Shown here: positions 19,717-29,315 of the stretch, piece after piece
How positions within the stretch are numbered: the stretch's first letter is position 1
Layout: each line of letters opens with the position of its first letter
NCBI RefSeq assembly: GCF_001467535.1
Contig: NZ_LNZC01000012.1
Location: 366,379 to 430,378 of the forward strand
Length of the DNA stretch: 64,000 bases
DNA from: Legionella worsleiensis
GTDB lineage: Bacteria; Pseudomonadota; Gammaproteobacteria; Legionellales; Legionellaceae
Direction of reading: 5' to 3'
Notes under the pieces: model-generated
What the model was told of the DNA's origin: nothing
The model's database searches: none
What the model saw: the letters and a program-made list of their open reading frames with translations, nothing else
Position numbers and translations under genes: made by a program

Positions 19717-20148
19717 ATGGCTGAAATGAAGCAATACTACGGTACTGGCCGTAGAAAAAGTTCAACAGCTCGTGTGTTTTTACGTCCTGGAAAGGGTGAA
19801 ATAAAAGTAAATAATCGTACGCTGAAAGAATATTTTTGTCGTGAAACTTCTTGCATGGTCGTAATGCAACCTCTTGAAACAGTTGACGTGCTGAACAAAT
19901 TTGACATCTACATTACCGTTGAAGGTGGTGGTGTTTCTGGACAAGCGGGTGCTGTGCGATTGGGTATTGCCAGAGCCTTGGTTGCCTATGATGAGCACGG
20001 ACTGGCAGAAGATGCAGAACCTAACCCTGATTCATTCCGTAGAAAGCTTCGTGCCCGTGGTCTGTTGACTCGTGACTCACGTCGCGTGGAACGAAAGAAA
20101 GTGGGTCTGCACAAAGCACGTCGTGCTACCCAGTACTCGAAGCGATAA
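19717..20148 (+). CDS. rpsI: Ribosomal protein S9 (uS9)
   Basis: 143 residues. It begins with [19 protein letters not shown], contains [21 protein letters not shown], and ends with the invariant Arg/Lys-rich tail ending in YSKR that reaches the P-site tRNA. The terminator at 20165 ends the operon. Confidence 0.95.
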   Translation: MAEMKQYYGTGRRKSSTARVFLRPGKGEIKVNNRTLKEYFCRETSCMVVMQPLETVDVLNKFDIYITVEGGGVSGQAGAVRLGIARALVAYDEHGLAEDAEPNPDSFRRKLRARGLLTRDSRRVERKKVGLHKARRATQYSKR

Positions 20149-20164
20149 TTATCTCTTCCCCAAG

Positions 20165-20191
20165 AAACCCGCTTTGTGCGGGTTTTTTTTT
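20165..20191 (+). terminator. Rho-independent terminator after rpsI
   Basis: AAACCCGC, a short loop, GCGGGTTT and then a T run of about nine. Confidence 0.85.
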
Positions 20192-20281
20192 ACTGCGTAA
20201 AAAAATAGTACTTCTATCCGTTTGAAAATGAGGATATCTTTGTTATAAATAAGTTTATCTTTGAATCAGGATAATACAGCG

Positions 20282-20902
20282 GTGAACGAAACTAATGATC
20301 TGAACCAGGATGTGGATGAACGTGCAGATCCTTCTCTGGATAAAGAAAGACGCCAATTTCTACTGACCTCTACTTGTGCATTAGGTGGCATTGGCGCTGT
20401 ATGTGCTTTGACACCGTTTGTTTCTTCCTGGTTACCAAGTGCCAAAGCGCAAGCAGCGGGTGCACCTGTTCAAGTTGATTTATCACGTATGGAGCCTGGA
20501 GAGCAAGCCATAGTTGAATGGCGAGGCAAGCCTGTTTGGATCATCCGACGAACCAAAGAAATGCTGGAGCAATTAAACGGTGATGACACCATGTTGCGCG
20601 ATCCTGAATCCTTGGTCGATCAGCAACCTGAATACGCCAAAAATAAATACCGATCCATTAATCCTGAATACCTGGTTCTTATTGGCATTTGTACCCATCT
20701 GGGCTGCTCGCCTAAATACAAACCTGATTTAGGGCAGTTGGGACCCGATTGGCCAGGGGGCTTTTTTTGTCCTTGCCATGGATCCACGTTTGATCTTGCG
20801 GGCCGTGTTTTCAAGGGCGTACCTGCCCCTATAAATTTGGAAGTTCCCCCATATCACTTTAGTAATGAGCACACGCTAGTGATTGGTGAGGAAGCAAAAT
20901 AA
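20282..20902 (+). CDS. petA: Ubiquinol-cytochrome c reductase, Rieske iron-sulfur subunit
   Basis: About 206 residues. The N-terminus carries a twin-arginine-like element (KERRQFLLTSTCALGG) that forms the membrane anchor. The C-terminal Rieske fold has CTHLGC and CPCHGS, the Cys/His ligands of the [2Fe-2S] cluster. I prefer the GTG at 20282 because AGGA lies 10 bp upstream; a TTG at 20261 in the same frame has no ribosome site. It is the first gene of the cytochrome bc1 operon. Confidence 0.93.
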   Translation: MNETNDLNQDVDERADPSLDKERRQFLLTSTCALGGIGAVCALTPFVSSWLPSAKAQAAGAPVQVDLSRMEPGEQAIVEWRGKPVWIIRRTKEMLEQLNGDDTMLRDPESLVDQQPEYAKNKYRSINPEYLVLIGICTHLGCSPKYKPDLGQLGPDWPGGFFCPCHGSTFDLAGRVFKGVPAPINLEVPPYHFSNEHTLVIGEEAK

Positions 20903-20912
20903 GGATTCAACC

Positions 20913-22127
20913 ATGAGTGGATTACTTAATTGGCTGGATGCACGTTTTCCTCTGTTGAGCATATGGAAAAATCATTTCAGTCATTACTACGTTCCTAAAA
21001 ATCTTAATTTTTTTTATTTTTTTGGTTCATTGGCTCTAGTGGTTTTGGTCAATCAATTGGCTACTGGTTTGTGGCTAACTATGTTTTATACCCCAAGCGC
21101 AGATCAGGCTTTTTCTTCTGTTGAATACATTATGCGAGATGTTAATTACGGTTGGTTATTGCGTTATATGCATTCAACTGGAGCCTCGGCTTTTTTTATT
21201 GTTATTTATGTACATATGTTTCGTGGTTTACTTTACGGCTCTTATCAAAAGCCCAGAGAACTGGTGTGGCTTTTAGGCATGTTTCTTTATCTGTTGTTAT
21301 TAGCTGAAGCGTTTTTTGGCTATTTACTGCCTTGGGGACAAATGTCTTATTGGGGCGCTGAGGTCATCACCTCGTTATTTGGTGCAATACCCTATATTGG
21401 TAAAAGCCTGGCAATTTGGATTAGAGGTGATTTCACCGTTGCAAATGCAACATTACAGCGATTTTTTGCTTTGCATGTGATTGGTATTCCCATTTTGATG
21501 TTAACCCTGGTTTTTTTGCATATAGTTGCCTTACATCAAGTGGGTTCGAATAATCCTGAAGGAATTGATATCAAACATCACGTTGATGAACGGGGTATTC
21601 CTCTCGATGGAATTCCTTTTCATCCGTTTTACACGGTCAAAGATTTTACTGGCATGATTCTTTTTTTAATTGGTTTTTTTAGTATTGTTTTCTTTGCGCC
21701 TGAGATGGGCGGTTATTTTTTAGAACACGCCAATTTTGTTCCGGCAAATCCTATGGTTACTCCTGAGCATATTGCCCCAGTTTGGTACATGGCACCATTT
21801 TATGCCATCTTGAGAGCAATTCCCGACAAAATGTGGGGAATTGCGGCCATGCAATCGGCTATTTTTATTCTCTTTCTCGTACCTTGGCTCGACAGAAGTG
21901 GCGTTCGCTCCATGCGATATAAAGGAATGTTATCTCGTGTAAGTCTTGGCATGTTCGTATTAAGCGTGTTGCTTCTGGGATACTTGGGAACTGCTCCAGT
22001 AACCCCGGTACGTTTGCTATTAGCCCGAATAGGCACCGTGATTTATTTTGCTTTTTTTATATTTATGCCATTTTATACCCGATTGGAGACTACCAAACCC
22101 GTTCCTTCACGAATAGGTGCGTTATGA
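20913..22127 (+). CDS. petB: Cytochrome b of the bc1 complex
   Basis: 404 residues starting at ATG 20913 with AAGGA upstream. It has the cytochrome b helices: two haem-binding His in RYMHSTGASAFF and HMFRGLLYG, two more in FFALHVIGIPILML and LHIVALHQVGSNNPEG. The Qo-site motif appears as PVWYMAPFYAILRAIPDK, where the usual PEWY is PVWY. It is not split into b6 and subunit IV. It overlaps petC by four bases (ATGA). Confidence 0.93.
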   Translation: MSGLLNWLDARFPLLSIWKNHFSHYYVPKNLNFFYFFGSLALVVLVNQLATGLWLTMFYTPSADQAFSSVEYIMRDVNYGWLLRYMHSTGASAFFIVIYVHMFRGLLYGSYQKPRELVWLLGMFLYLLLLAEAFFGYLLPWGQMSYWGAEVITSLFGAIPYIGKSLAIWIRGDFTVANATLQRFFALHVIGIPILMLTLVFLHIVALHQVGSNNPEGIDIKHHVDERGIPLDGIPFHPFYTVKDFTGMILFLIGFFSIVFFAPEMGGYFLEHANFVPANPMVTPEHIAPVWYMAPFYAILRAIPDKMWGIAAMQSAIFILFLVPWLDRSGVRSMRYKGMLSRVSLGMFVLSVLLLGYLGTAPVTPVRLLLARIGTVIYFAFFIFMPFYTRLETTKPVPSRIGAL

Positions 22128-22870
22128 TTAAACTCCTCTCTTATGTGATAGCCGCTCTATTTTTCCTCGATCCGGCGGGAATTGCTCTGGCCATGGCTGA
22201 TGATAAGCCTCTTTATTCTGTTGAGATAGATATAAACGATAAGGAGAGCTTACAACGAGGCGCACGGTTTTTTATGAATTATTGTTCCGGTTGTCACTCT
22301 TTGAAATACATGCGTTACAACAAAATGGGGCATGCATTGGGTTTGACTACTTTTGATGGTGAGCTTGATGAGGATTTGTTGAAAAATAATTTGATATTCA
22401 CCGAGGCAACAATTTATAACCCCATCCACATCGCAATGCCCCCAGAGGATGCCAAGCAGTGGTTTGGTATGGTTCCACCTGACTTGTCTTTGAGTGCTCG
22501 AGACAGAGGCCCTGATTGGCTTTACACCTATTTAAAGAGTTTTTACAGTGACAACACAAGACCCTTTGGCGCCAATAACCTGTTGATGCCCGATGTTGCC
22601 ATGCCTAATGTGCTGGAGCCTTTGATAGGGCAAATGGTCTTAATGAAGAATAATTCATCTTCCTCAAACCTGGTTTTATTGCGTCACGGTGCAATGTATC
22701 AGGCGGAATTTGATAGCGCCCTCAAAGATTTGGTCACCTTTCTGGTTTATGTGGGTGAGCCTGCCAAAATGGTTCGTTATAAAATGGGTGCTTTGGTGAT
22801 TTTGTTTTTATGTGTTCTTTTTGTTTTTGCCTATAGGTTGAAGAAAAGCTATTGGAAACGAATAAAATAA
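22124..22870 (+). CDS. petC: Cytochrome c1 of the bc1 complex
   Basis: 248 residues with a signal peptide (to about residue 25), one haem-binding CSGCH at about residue 54, methionine-ligand region near MPDVAMPNVL, and a C-terminal membrane anchor (MGALVILFLCVLFVFAYRL). It carries electrons from the Rieske protein to soluble cytochrome c. It is translationally coupled to petB. Confidence 0.93.
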   Translation: MIKLLSYVIAALFFLDPAGIALAMADDKPLYSVEIDINDKESLQRGARFFMNYCSGCHSLKYMRYNKMGHALGLTTFDGELDEDLLKNNLIFTEATIYNPIHIAMPPEDAKQWFGMVPPDLSLSARDRGPDWLYTYLKSFYSDNTRPFGANNLLMPDVAMPNVLEPLIGQMVLMKNNSSSSNLVLLRHGAMYQAEFDSALKDLVTFLVYVGEPAKMVRYKMGALVILFLCVLFVFAYRLKKSYWKRIK

Positions 22871-23035
22871 AGTGTTTTTTTGTTTTATCAGGAATATTAA
22901 GAGGTTATTAACAAAAACGACTTAGATTTTGGCATAAAGTCCCCCAGAAGGGTAAAAATGTGGTAGAATGTTGCTCTTTGAACTGTAAAATACGGAAGCT
23001 ATTTTCAGGCTTTCATGAATCGATAGGAGTTGCTA

Positions 23036-23656
23036 ATGGCAATTGTTGCAAAGCGCACTATAATGTCTTTATTTTCAGATATAGATGATGTTTATAGTCA
23101 TCAGGTACGTATAGTGTTGGCAGAAAAAGGCGTTAATGTAGAAATTCTTGCAGTAAATCAAACTGAACCAAGCGCTGATCTCCTGGCAATTAATCCATAC
23201 GGTACAGTTCCTACATTGATCGACCGGGAATTGGTTCTTTATGAAGCCCGCATCATCATGGAATATTTGGACGAGCGTTTTCCTCATCCTCCCTTGCTCC
23301 CTGTATATCCAGTTGCTCGTGCAGAAACCCGTAAAATGATGCACAGAATAGAGCAGGACTGGTATTATTTGATGAATTATATTTTAAAAGATGAAAATAC
23401 CGAGCAGGCCAGAATCAATTTGTTGGAAAGCTTAACCAGCCTGGATCCGGTCTTTGCCGATAAACCTTATTTTTTGAGTGATGAGTTTTCTTTGCTGGAC
23501 TGTGCTTTAGCCCCATTATTGTGGCGCCTGCCCAAACTAGGTCTGGAAATTGCTCCCCAATATAAAGGTATCATCTCCTACATGCAGCGTGTATTCAAAC
23601 GTGATTCGTTCCAAACGAGTTTGACTGATGCTGAGAGACAAATAAGAGCGGCATAA
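23036..23656 (+). CDS. sspA: Stringent starvation protein A
   Basis: 206 residues from ATG 23036, preceded by AGGAG. It has a glutathione-S-transferase fold: thioredoxin-like N-terminal half (MSLFSDIDDVYSHQVRIVLAEKG, NPYGTVPTL) and helical C-terminal half. Like other SspA proteins it lacks the catalytic GST residues and is expected to bind RNA polymerase. The sspA-sspB pair downstream of petABC is standard in gammaproteobacteria. Confidence 0.92.
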   Translation: MAIVAKRTIMSLFSDIDDVYSHQVRIVLAEKGVNVEILAVNQTEPSADLLAINPYGTVPTLIDRELVLYEARIIMEYLDERFPHPPLLPVYPVARAETRKMMHRIEQDWYYLMNYILKDENTEQARINLLESLTSLDPVFADKPYFLSDEFSLLDCALAPLLWRLPKLGLEIAPQYKGIISYMQRVFKRDSFQTSLTDAERQIRAA

Positions 23657-23657
23657 C

Positions 23658-24056
23658 ATGGCAATGACATCAAATAAACCTTATCTGATACGCGCTTTTT
23701 ATGATTGGATAGTCGATAATCAGTTGACCCCTTATATACTGGTTGATGCGACTTATCCTAATGTTCAGGTTCCTAAAGAGCATGTTCGTCATGACCGAAT
23801 CGTACTGAATATTTCGCCCTCAGCGACGCGTGGTCTTTTACTGGAAAATGATCGCATTGTATTCACCGCACGTTTTTCTGGTCAAACAGAACAAATATTT
23901 GTGGCTCCTAATGCGGTATTGGAAATTTATGCCAAAGAGAACGGTAGGGGGATTGCTTTTACTGTAGAAGAAGGCGAGGAGCCTCAACCGCCAACCAGTT
24001 CACCTGAATCAGATGCTTCTGTAAGAAAAAAACCATCATTAAAATTGGTAGAGTAA
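23658..24056 (+). CDS. sspB: ClpXP adaptor SspB
   Basis: 132 residues. The N-terminal substrate-binding domain begins PYLIRAFYDWIVDNQLTPYI and contains ILNISPSATRGL-type strands. A flexible acidic linker leads to the XB motif at the C-terminus (KPSLKLVE), which docks on ClpX. It hands ssrA-tagged proteins to ClpXP. It starts one base after the sspA stop; the ATG two codons later is equally possible. Confidence 0.92.
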   Translation: MAMTSNKPYLIRAFYDWIVDNQLTPYILVDATYPNVQVPKEHVRHDRIVLNISPSATRGLLLENDRIVFTARFSGQTEQIFVAPNAVLEIYAKENGRGIAFTVEEGEEPQPPTSSPESDASVRKKPSLKLVE

Positions 24057-24197
24057 GTTAATGCGGGTTACTCAATGCGAGGAACCTGCTGCTTCTTGTA
24101 ACAGTGTAAAAGTGGATTTTGCCACGGTGTTTATGCATTACTTTGGCTAAAGTCTTTGCAAGCAGTTATTCTTCAAATACAGATTTCGGAGCAACAG

Positions 24198-25685
24198 GTG
24201 ACCAAGCCAGAAAATGCCCTTTATCGTAGTGAACACATCAGAGCCTGTGAACAGCAAGCTACTCAATTATTTCAATTGGACGAACATGAATTAATGATGC
24301 AGGCTGGGACCGAGGCATTGACGTTTGTGCATCAGCATTTTTCTCATGTGCGTCATATTGCAGTGTTTTGTGGCTCTGGGAATAATGCAGGGGATGGATA
24401 TGTATTTGCCAGGTTGGCACACGAGCAAGGGCTCTCAGTAGTAGTGTATCAGTGTAAAGCTATTGCTGATTTGCCCGCTGCTGCTAAAAACGCAGCGAAT
24501 AAAGCAATAGATGCCGGAGTTGAATGTCTATCCGCTGATGAGCCGCTGGATGGTGATGTTGAGCTGATAGTCGATGCCTTATTAGGCACAGGCTTGAAGG
24601 GTGCTGTTCATGGTGTTATTGCTACGGCCATTAATCAGATTAATTCCAGTGGGTTACCTGTTTTGTCTCTGGATATTCCATCGGGATTAAATGCGGATAC
24701 TGGACTGGTTGAAAATTTTTGTGTGAAAGCGACAGTTACCCTGACTTTTATTGCGCTTAAGACGGGAATGTATACTCTGGATGGCCCAGATTATTGTGGA
24801 GTAATCCATCGTGCCTCTCTTACTCTTGAGTCATTGATTGAAAAACAATCGCCTTTTGCAACATTGTTAAGTGAATCGTTACTGTCCATGCCATTAAAAC
24901 CAAGAAAACGAAATTCTCATAAAGGGGATTACGGTCATGTGTTGGTTGTTGGGGGTGGTCCAGGAATGCCAGGGGCTGCCAGTCTTGCGGCAAAAGCTGC
25001 CTTGCGCATTGGTGCTGGGGCAGTTTCTATCGCTACCTGGCCCAATTTTGCAAATGCTGCCGTGTCTATAGCACCGGAGGTCATGATTTGGGGCGTAGAG
25101 TCCGCACATGAATTAACTCCTTTGTTAGACAAAGCAACGGTGTGTGTGATTGGTCCAGGTCTTGGTGAAAGCGTATGGGCACACGATTTGTTTTTTGCTG
25201 CGATTACGTCACAACTACCTATGGTTATTGATGCTTCGGCACTTCGCCTGCTTTCAGAGCATCCACAGGTAGATGATAATTGGATATTAACCCCTCATCC
25301 TGGTGAAGCAGCGGGCTTGCTTTCCTGTTCAACCAGAGAAATTCAAAAGGACAGATATCAGTCTGCCAGGATAATACAACAACACTATGGCGGTATTGTT
25401 GTGCTAAAAGGCGCTGGTACGATAATCCAATCGGCATATGGACAGAGTTTTGTTTGTCCTAAAGGGAATCCTGGTATGGCAACGGCTGGTATGGGTGATG
25501 TATTAAGCGGCATTATTGCCGGGTTTTGTGCTCAGAGATTGTCTTTGGTGGATGCAGCAAAACTCGGTGTCTGGATTCATGCTGCGGCGGGAGATCTATG
25601 CGCCCAAACTTTAGGAGAGGCCGGTCTTGTTGCCAGTGATTTACTGGATGTGTTGCCTAACATTTTGAATTGTATGAAATCATGA
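24198..25685 (+). CDS. nnr: Bifunctional NAD(P)H-hydrate epimerase/dehydratase
   Basis: About 495 residues. The N-terminal YjeF epimerase domain (about 5-215) has the Rossmann-type GSGNNAGDGYVFARLA and DALLGTGLKG. The C-terminal ribokinase-like dehydratase (about 220-490) has NSHKGDYGHVLVVGGG and GNPGMATAGMGDVLSGIIAG. Together they repair hydrated NADH/NADPH. I start at GTG 24198, 6 bp after CGGAG; a TTG at 24156 would add 14 atypical residues. It overlaps tsaE by four bases. Confidence 0.92.
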   Translation: MTKPENALYRSEHIRACEQQATQLFQLDEHELMMQAGTEALTFVHQHFSHVRHIAVFCGSGNNAGDGYVFARLAHEQGLSVVVYQCKAIADLPAAAKNAANKAIDAGVECLSADEPLDGDVELIVDALLGTGLKGAVHGVIATAINQINSSGLPVLSLDIPSGLNADTGLVENFCVKATVTLTFIALKTGMYTLDGPDYCGVIHRASLTLESLIEKQSPFATLLSESLLSMPLKPRKRNSHKGDYGHVLVVGGGPGMPGAASLAAKAALRIGAGAVSIATWPNFANAAVSIAPEVMIWGVESAHELTPLLDKATVCVIGPGLGESVWAHDLFFAAITSQLPMVIDASALRLLSEHPQVDDNWILTPHPGEAAGLLSCSTREIQKDRYQSARIIQQHYGGIVVLKGAGTIIQSAYGQSFVCPKGNPGMATAGMGDVLSGIIAGFCAQRLSLVDAAKLGVWIHAAAGDLCAQTLGEAGLVASDLLDVLPNILNCMKS

Positions 25686-26167
25686 TAAGTAACAGTAACG
25701 ACAAATTAATGGTTATTGACCTTGTGGATGAGCAAGCCAGTGTGCGCTTTGCCCAACGCTTGGCTTCTTGTATTGCACCGCCCCTCATCCTGTGTTTTAG
25801 TGGTGAGATAGGAGCAGGAAAAACAACAATTATCAGAGCCATGTTAAAAAATATGGGCGTACAGTCTGCGATAAAGAGCCCAACATTTTCATTGGTTGAA
25901 AGCTACTCATGTCATGGTGTTCCTGTTCATCATTTTGATTTGTACCGTATACAATACGAAGAAGAACTGGATTATTTGGGATTCAGGGATTATTTTTCCC
26001 ATGATACTATTTGTTGTATTGAATGGGCAGAACATGCTGGAAATGCATTGCCACAAGTTGATATTCGTTTTAAATTAGGTATTAAAGGTGCTGGTCGCGA
26101 AATGCAGGTTTGCGCATCAAGCGTAGCTGGTGAACGAGTTTTAGCTTGCCTGGCAGGTGAAAAATGA
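25682..26167 (+). CDS. tsaE: tRNA t6A biosynthesis ATPase TsaE
   Basis: 161 residues from the ATG overlapping the nnr stop. It has Walker A GEIGAGKTTIIRAM, a switch element SPTFSLVESY, the HFDLYR motif, and ECIEWAE-like CCIEWAEHAG. It works with TsaB, TsaC and TsaD to make threonylcarbamoyladenosine in tRNAs that read ANN codons. The order nnr-tsaE-amidase-mutL-miaA is the same as in E. coli and Pseudomonas. Confidence 0.93.
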   Translation: MISNSNDKLMVIDLVDEQASVRFAQRLASCIAPPLILCFSGEIGAGKTTIIRAMLKNMGVQSAIKSPTFSLVESYSCHGVPVHHFDLYRIQYEEELDYLGFRDYFSHDTICCIEWAEHAGNALPQVDIRFKLGIKGAGREMQVCASSVAGERVLACLAGEK

Positions 26168-27594
26168 CAATACGTGCATGGGTTTTGAGTTGGCTCTTAT
26201 GTATAGGTTCTGCATCTGTTTATACCGCTCAATTGAGTAATATTACCCTGTCTCAAGACACGGGAAAAACCTCATTGTTTATCACGGTAGATGGTTTATT
26301 TAGTCACAGGGTGTTTACTCTAGTAAATCCAAATCGGGTTGTGTTGGATCTAAATACCACAAGTCTTGGCGTTAATCTCAAGCAACTCGGCTTAAACGCT
26401 TCGCTGATTAAACAAGTTCGTAGTGGTTTTCCTAATCCCCAGACCTTAAGGCTGGTTTTTGATGTGACCCAGAATATTAAGGTGCGCTCTTCTCTCTGGG
26501 AGAATAAGGGAATTCGTATTGATATGGAGGCCATGAACAACTCACCGACAGTACATCAAGCCACGCCAAACAAGCCCAATTACCCAGTCACCCAGTCGCA
26601 AAAAGTGAAGAAACCGACAGCAGTATCAGTTAAATCGGAGGAAGTGCATGCCAATCAACCGGCAATAATGCATTCCCGACCCATAAAAGTACCTCATAGT
26701 CCTTCAAATAGATATTTAAGAGACGTTATCGTGGTTCTTGATGCCGGGCATGGTGGTAAAGATCCGGGAGCAAGGGGACCGAGCAAGAGTAAGGAAAAAG
26801 ATGTTGTTTTGGCCATTACCTTGAAGTTAAAACAGCTCATTGACAAACAACCGGGAATGAAAGCCGTATTAACACGATCTGGTGACTATTATGTTGGGTT
26901 GAGGCAACGGTTGGATATTGCCAGAAAATTCAATGGCGATGTATTTGTCTCCATTCATGCCGATGCATTTAATAATCCACACTCCAATGGCGCTTCAGTG
27001 TTTGCTTTATCACAAAGAGGTGCGACCAGTGAAGCCGCACGATGGTTGGCAGAAAAAGAAAACTATTCAGAATTAGGTGGCGTTAACCTTGGCGATCTGG
27101 ATGATTCCAATGGCGTGGTGCGCTCGGTGTTAATTGACTTATCTCAAACCGCAACCATTAACTCAGGGTTGCAAATGGGCAGCAAGGTGTTGAGTCAACT
27201 GGACAATTTTACCAATCTACACAATAACAAAGTGGAACAAGCCGGATTTGTTGTCTTGAAATCTACCGACATTCCTTCCATTTTGGTGGAAACCGGTTTC
27301 ATTTCAAACCCGAGAGAAGAGCGCAATTTGACCAGTTCAGCCTATCAATCCCGTTTAAGTCAGGCCATTTTTCATGGGATAAAAAATTATTTTTGGGAAA
27401 ATCCACCGCATGGTACTCGTATCGAAGCAATGACATCTACCCATTATCACATTGTCCGATCTGGTGATACTTTGCCCGCTATAGCCTCTCGCTACCATGT
27501 AACGGTTCAGGCCCTTCAGGCGATGAACGGCATTTCTGGCAAGCCAGCCCTGAAACCAGGGCAAAAATTAGTGATTCCTTCTGCATGGGTATGA
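26164..27594 (+). CDS. N-acetylmuramoyl-L-alanine amidase with AMIN and LysM domains
   Basis: 476 residues. Signal peptide 1-22, AMIN domain about 25-120 (targets the septum), a Pro/Lys-rich linker, zinc amidase_3 domain about 187-415 with VVLDAGHGGKDPGARG, VSIHADAF and ILVETGFISN, and one LysM repeat at the C-terminus (YHIVRSGDTLPAIA ... LKPGQKLVIP). It cleaves septal peptidoglycan during daughter-cell separation. The single LysM and AMIN make it AmiB-like in architecture; I leave the symbol empty because AmiB and AmiC cannot be told apart with certainty. Overlaps tsaE by four bases and mutL by ten. Confidence 0.9.
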   Translation: MTIRAWVLSWLLCIGSASVYTAQLSNITLSQDTGKTSLFITVDGLFSHRVFTLVNPNRVVLDLNTTSLGVNLKQLGLNASLIKQVRSGFPNPQTLRLVFDVTQNIKVRSSLWENKGIRIDMEAMNNSPTVHQATPNKPNYPVTQSQKVKKPTAVSVKSEEVHANQPAIMHSRPIKVPHSPSNRYLRDVIVVLDAGHGGKDPGARGPSKSKEKDVVLAITLKLKQLIDKQPGMKAVLTRSGDYYVGLRQRLDIARKFNGDVFVSIHADAFNNPHSNGASVFALSQRGATSEAARWLAEKENYSELGGVNLGDLDDSNGVVRSVLIDLSQTATINSGLQMGSKVLSQLDNFTNLHNNKVEQAGFVVLKSTDIPSILVETGFISNPREERNLTSSAYQSRLSQAIFHGIKNYFWENPPHGTRIEAMTSTHYHIVRSGDTLPAIASRYHVTVQALQAMNGISGKPALKPGQKLVIPSAWV

Positions 27595-29315
27595 GAATAC
27601 ATCAATTGCCTGCTGTCATTGCAAACCAGATTGCCGCAGGAGAAGTCATAGAGCGACCCGCATCGGTGGTTAAAGAGCTGCTTGAAAACGCTTTTGATGC
27701 GGGAGCCAACAGCATTACTGTAGAGATAGGTTATGGCGGGTTAAATCAAATTAAAGTCAGCGATAATGGTATGGGTATAGTCGCTGAGGATTTGCCCTTG
27801 GCTGTAGCGGCTCATGCGACCAGTAAAATAGCAAAACTTGATGATTTGTATGCTATAGACAGTATGGGATTTAGAGGAGAAGCACTAGCCAGTATTTCCT
27901 CTATTGCCAAAATGACTATCAGTTCCCGACCGGCTGAGCAAGACCATGCTATGATGTTGCGGATTCAAGGCGATGACATCAGTATTTCTCCTTGCGCACG
28001 TGGTGTTGGCACAACAATAGATGTGGTTGATTTGTTTTTTAATGCCCCAGTAAGAAAAAAATTTTTGAAAGGCGAAAAGATTGAGTTTCAGGCTATAGAA
28101 ACGGTCGTTAAGCGTTTTGCCTTGAGTGCCCCAACTATAGCCATCACGTTAAAGCATAATAATAAACTGGTTTTATCTCTGCCCCCGGCACTAAATGAGC
28201 AAGCAAAATTAACTCGCCTGACGAAAATATTTGGCTCAGCTTTTATGAAAGATGCTATTTATCTTAATGTGGATATGGCTGGAATGAGTCTGCAAGGGTG
28301 GGTAAGTGGCCCTGGGTATCAACGAAGCCAGAACGACAGACAATGGGTGTACATTAATCAACGTATGGTGAAGGATAAATTAATCAATCATGCCTTAAAA
28401 CAATCTTATGATGGCCATTTGCATCCAGGTCGATTTCCTGCATGTTTATTGTATTTTAGTCTTGCTGCCGCTGATGTCGATGTGAATGTTCATCCAACCA
28501 AACACGAGGTACGTTTTCAACAACCTCGTTTGATTCATGATTTTTTTGTTGCTCACTTGAGTAAAGCGCTTGGTGCCGCCAATCTGGCCAGTGATGTCGA
28601 TTACACACGTGCAGCGGATCCGGTTTCAGGAAGAAATTCAGAACTTGGTGAGCCGGTTTCTTATCCATCTGACTATGGGCTAACCACATCTTATGCTGAT
28701 TTAGCTGCCATTTCTCGATTAAACACAGCGTCTGAATTGCCCTTATTCGGCAAGAATAAATCATCTGGATTGGGAGGAGTAACCCCAACTGATGCTTCCT
28801 GGATTGTTTTAAATAATCAGTTTCTCTTTGTTTTCTTTAATGAGCAGCCCTACATAGTCGATGGCGTGGCATTATATCAAAAATGGGTGTGTCATCAGTT
28901 AGATCATGCGAATTTACCTTTGCAGTGCAGACCATTGTTAGTGCCTCTTAATTATTCAGTTCCCAAGGGATTCGCTTTAAATCAGGTTGAATTAAAACAG
29001 CAACTGGCTCAGCTAGGAATTCAGGTGGAGATGTTTAGCGAAGATACGGTGCGGGTTCAAACTGTGCCTGTTATATTACCTTATTTGGACTTGAACCAGT
29101 TGCTTCAATCGATATTTGCTTTGCATGTCATGGACAGTAATACCCTTGTTGCGCTAATCAGTAAAAGTCAGAGTTTTGATTTAAAATATTTTACTCAGGA
29201 TGAGCGCATGGAGTTAAATCATTTTTTATTTAATTCTCAGAATCAGGATTTCGGAAGCCAGGGGACGTTTAAAGCGTTAACCGTTAATGATTGTCGGAAG
29301 TTGTTGCATGTCTAA
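27585..29315 (+). CDS. mutL: DNA mismatch repair protein MutL
   Basis: 576 residues. GHKL ATPase N-terminus: ELLENAFDAGANSI (E as general base), DNGMGI, ATSKIA, GFRGEALASI. The transducer domain reaches about residue 330 (NVHPTKHEVRF), then a linker and C-terminal dimerisation domain. No endonuclease DQHA-x2-E-x4-E is apparent, as in other MutL of MutH-using or gammaproteobacterial type. A second in-frame ATG lies two codons later. It overlaps the amidase gene and miaA. Confidence 0.93.
   Translation: MGMRIHQLPAVIANQIAAGEVIERPASVVKELLENAFDAGANSITVEIGYGGLNQIKVSDNGMGIVAEDLPLAVAAHATSKIAKLDDLYAIDSMGFRGEALASISSIAKMTISSRPAEQDHAMMLRIQGDDISISPCARGVGTTIDVVDLFFNAPVRKKFLKGEKIEFQAIETVVKRFALSAPTIAITLKHNNKLVLSLPPALNEQAKLTRLTKIFGSAFMKDAIYLNVDMAGMSLQGWVSGPGYQRSQNDRQWVYINQRMVKDKLINHALKQSYDGHLHPGRFPACLLYFSLAAADVDVNVHPTKHEVRFQQPRLIHDFFVAHLSKALGAANLASDVDYTRAADPVSGRNSELGEPVSYPSDYGLTTSYADLAAISRLNTASELPLFGKNKSSGLGGVTPTDASWIVLNNQFLFVFFNEQPYIVDGVALYQKWVCHQLDHANLPLQCRPLLVPLNYSVPKGFALNQVELKQQLAQLGIQVEMFSEDTVRVQTVPVILPYLDLNQLLQSIFALHVMDSNTLVALISKSQSFDLKYFTQDERMELNHFLFNSQNQDFGSQGTFKALTVNDCRKLLHV

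Noticed and set aside
22871-23035. Small RNA or promoter between petC and sspA
   Set aside because: TAGAAT-like elements occur, but no convincing -35 partner; the gap is only 165 bp.
24061-24150. 29-codon ORF between sspB and nnr
   Set aside because: An ATG follows sspB closely, but there is no ribosome site and the peptide resembles nothing I know.
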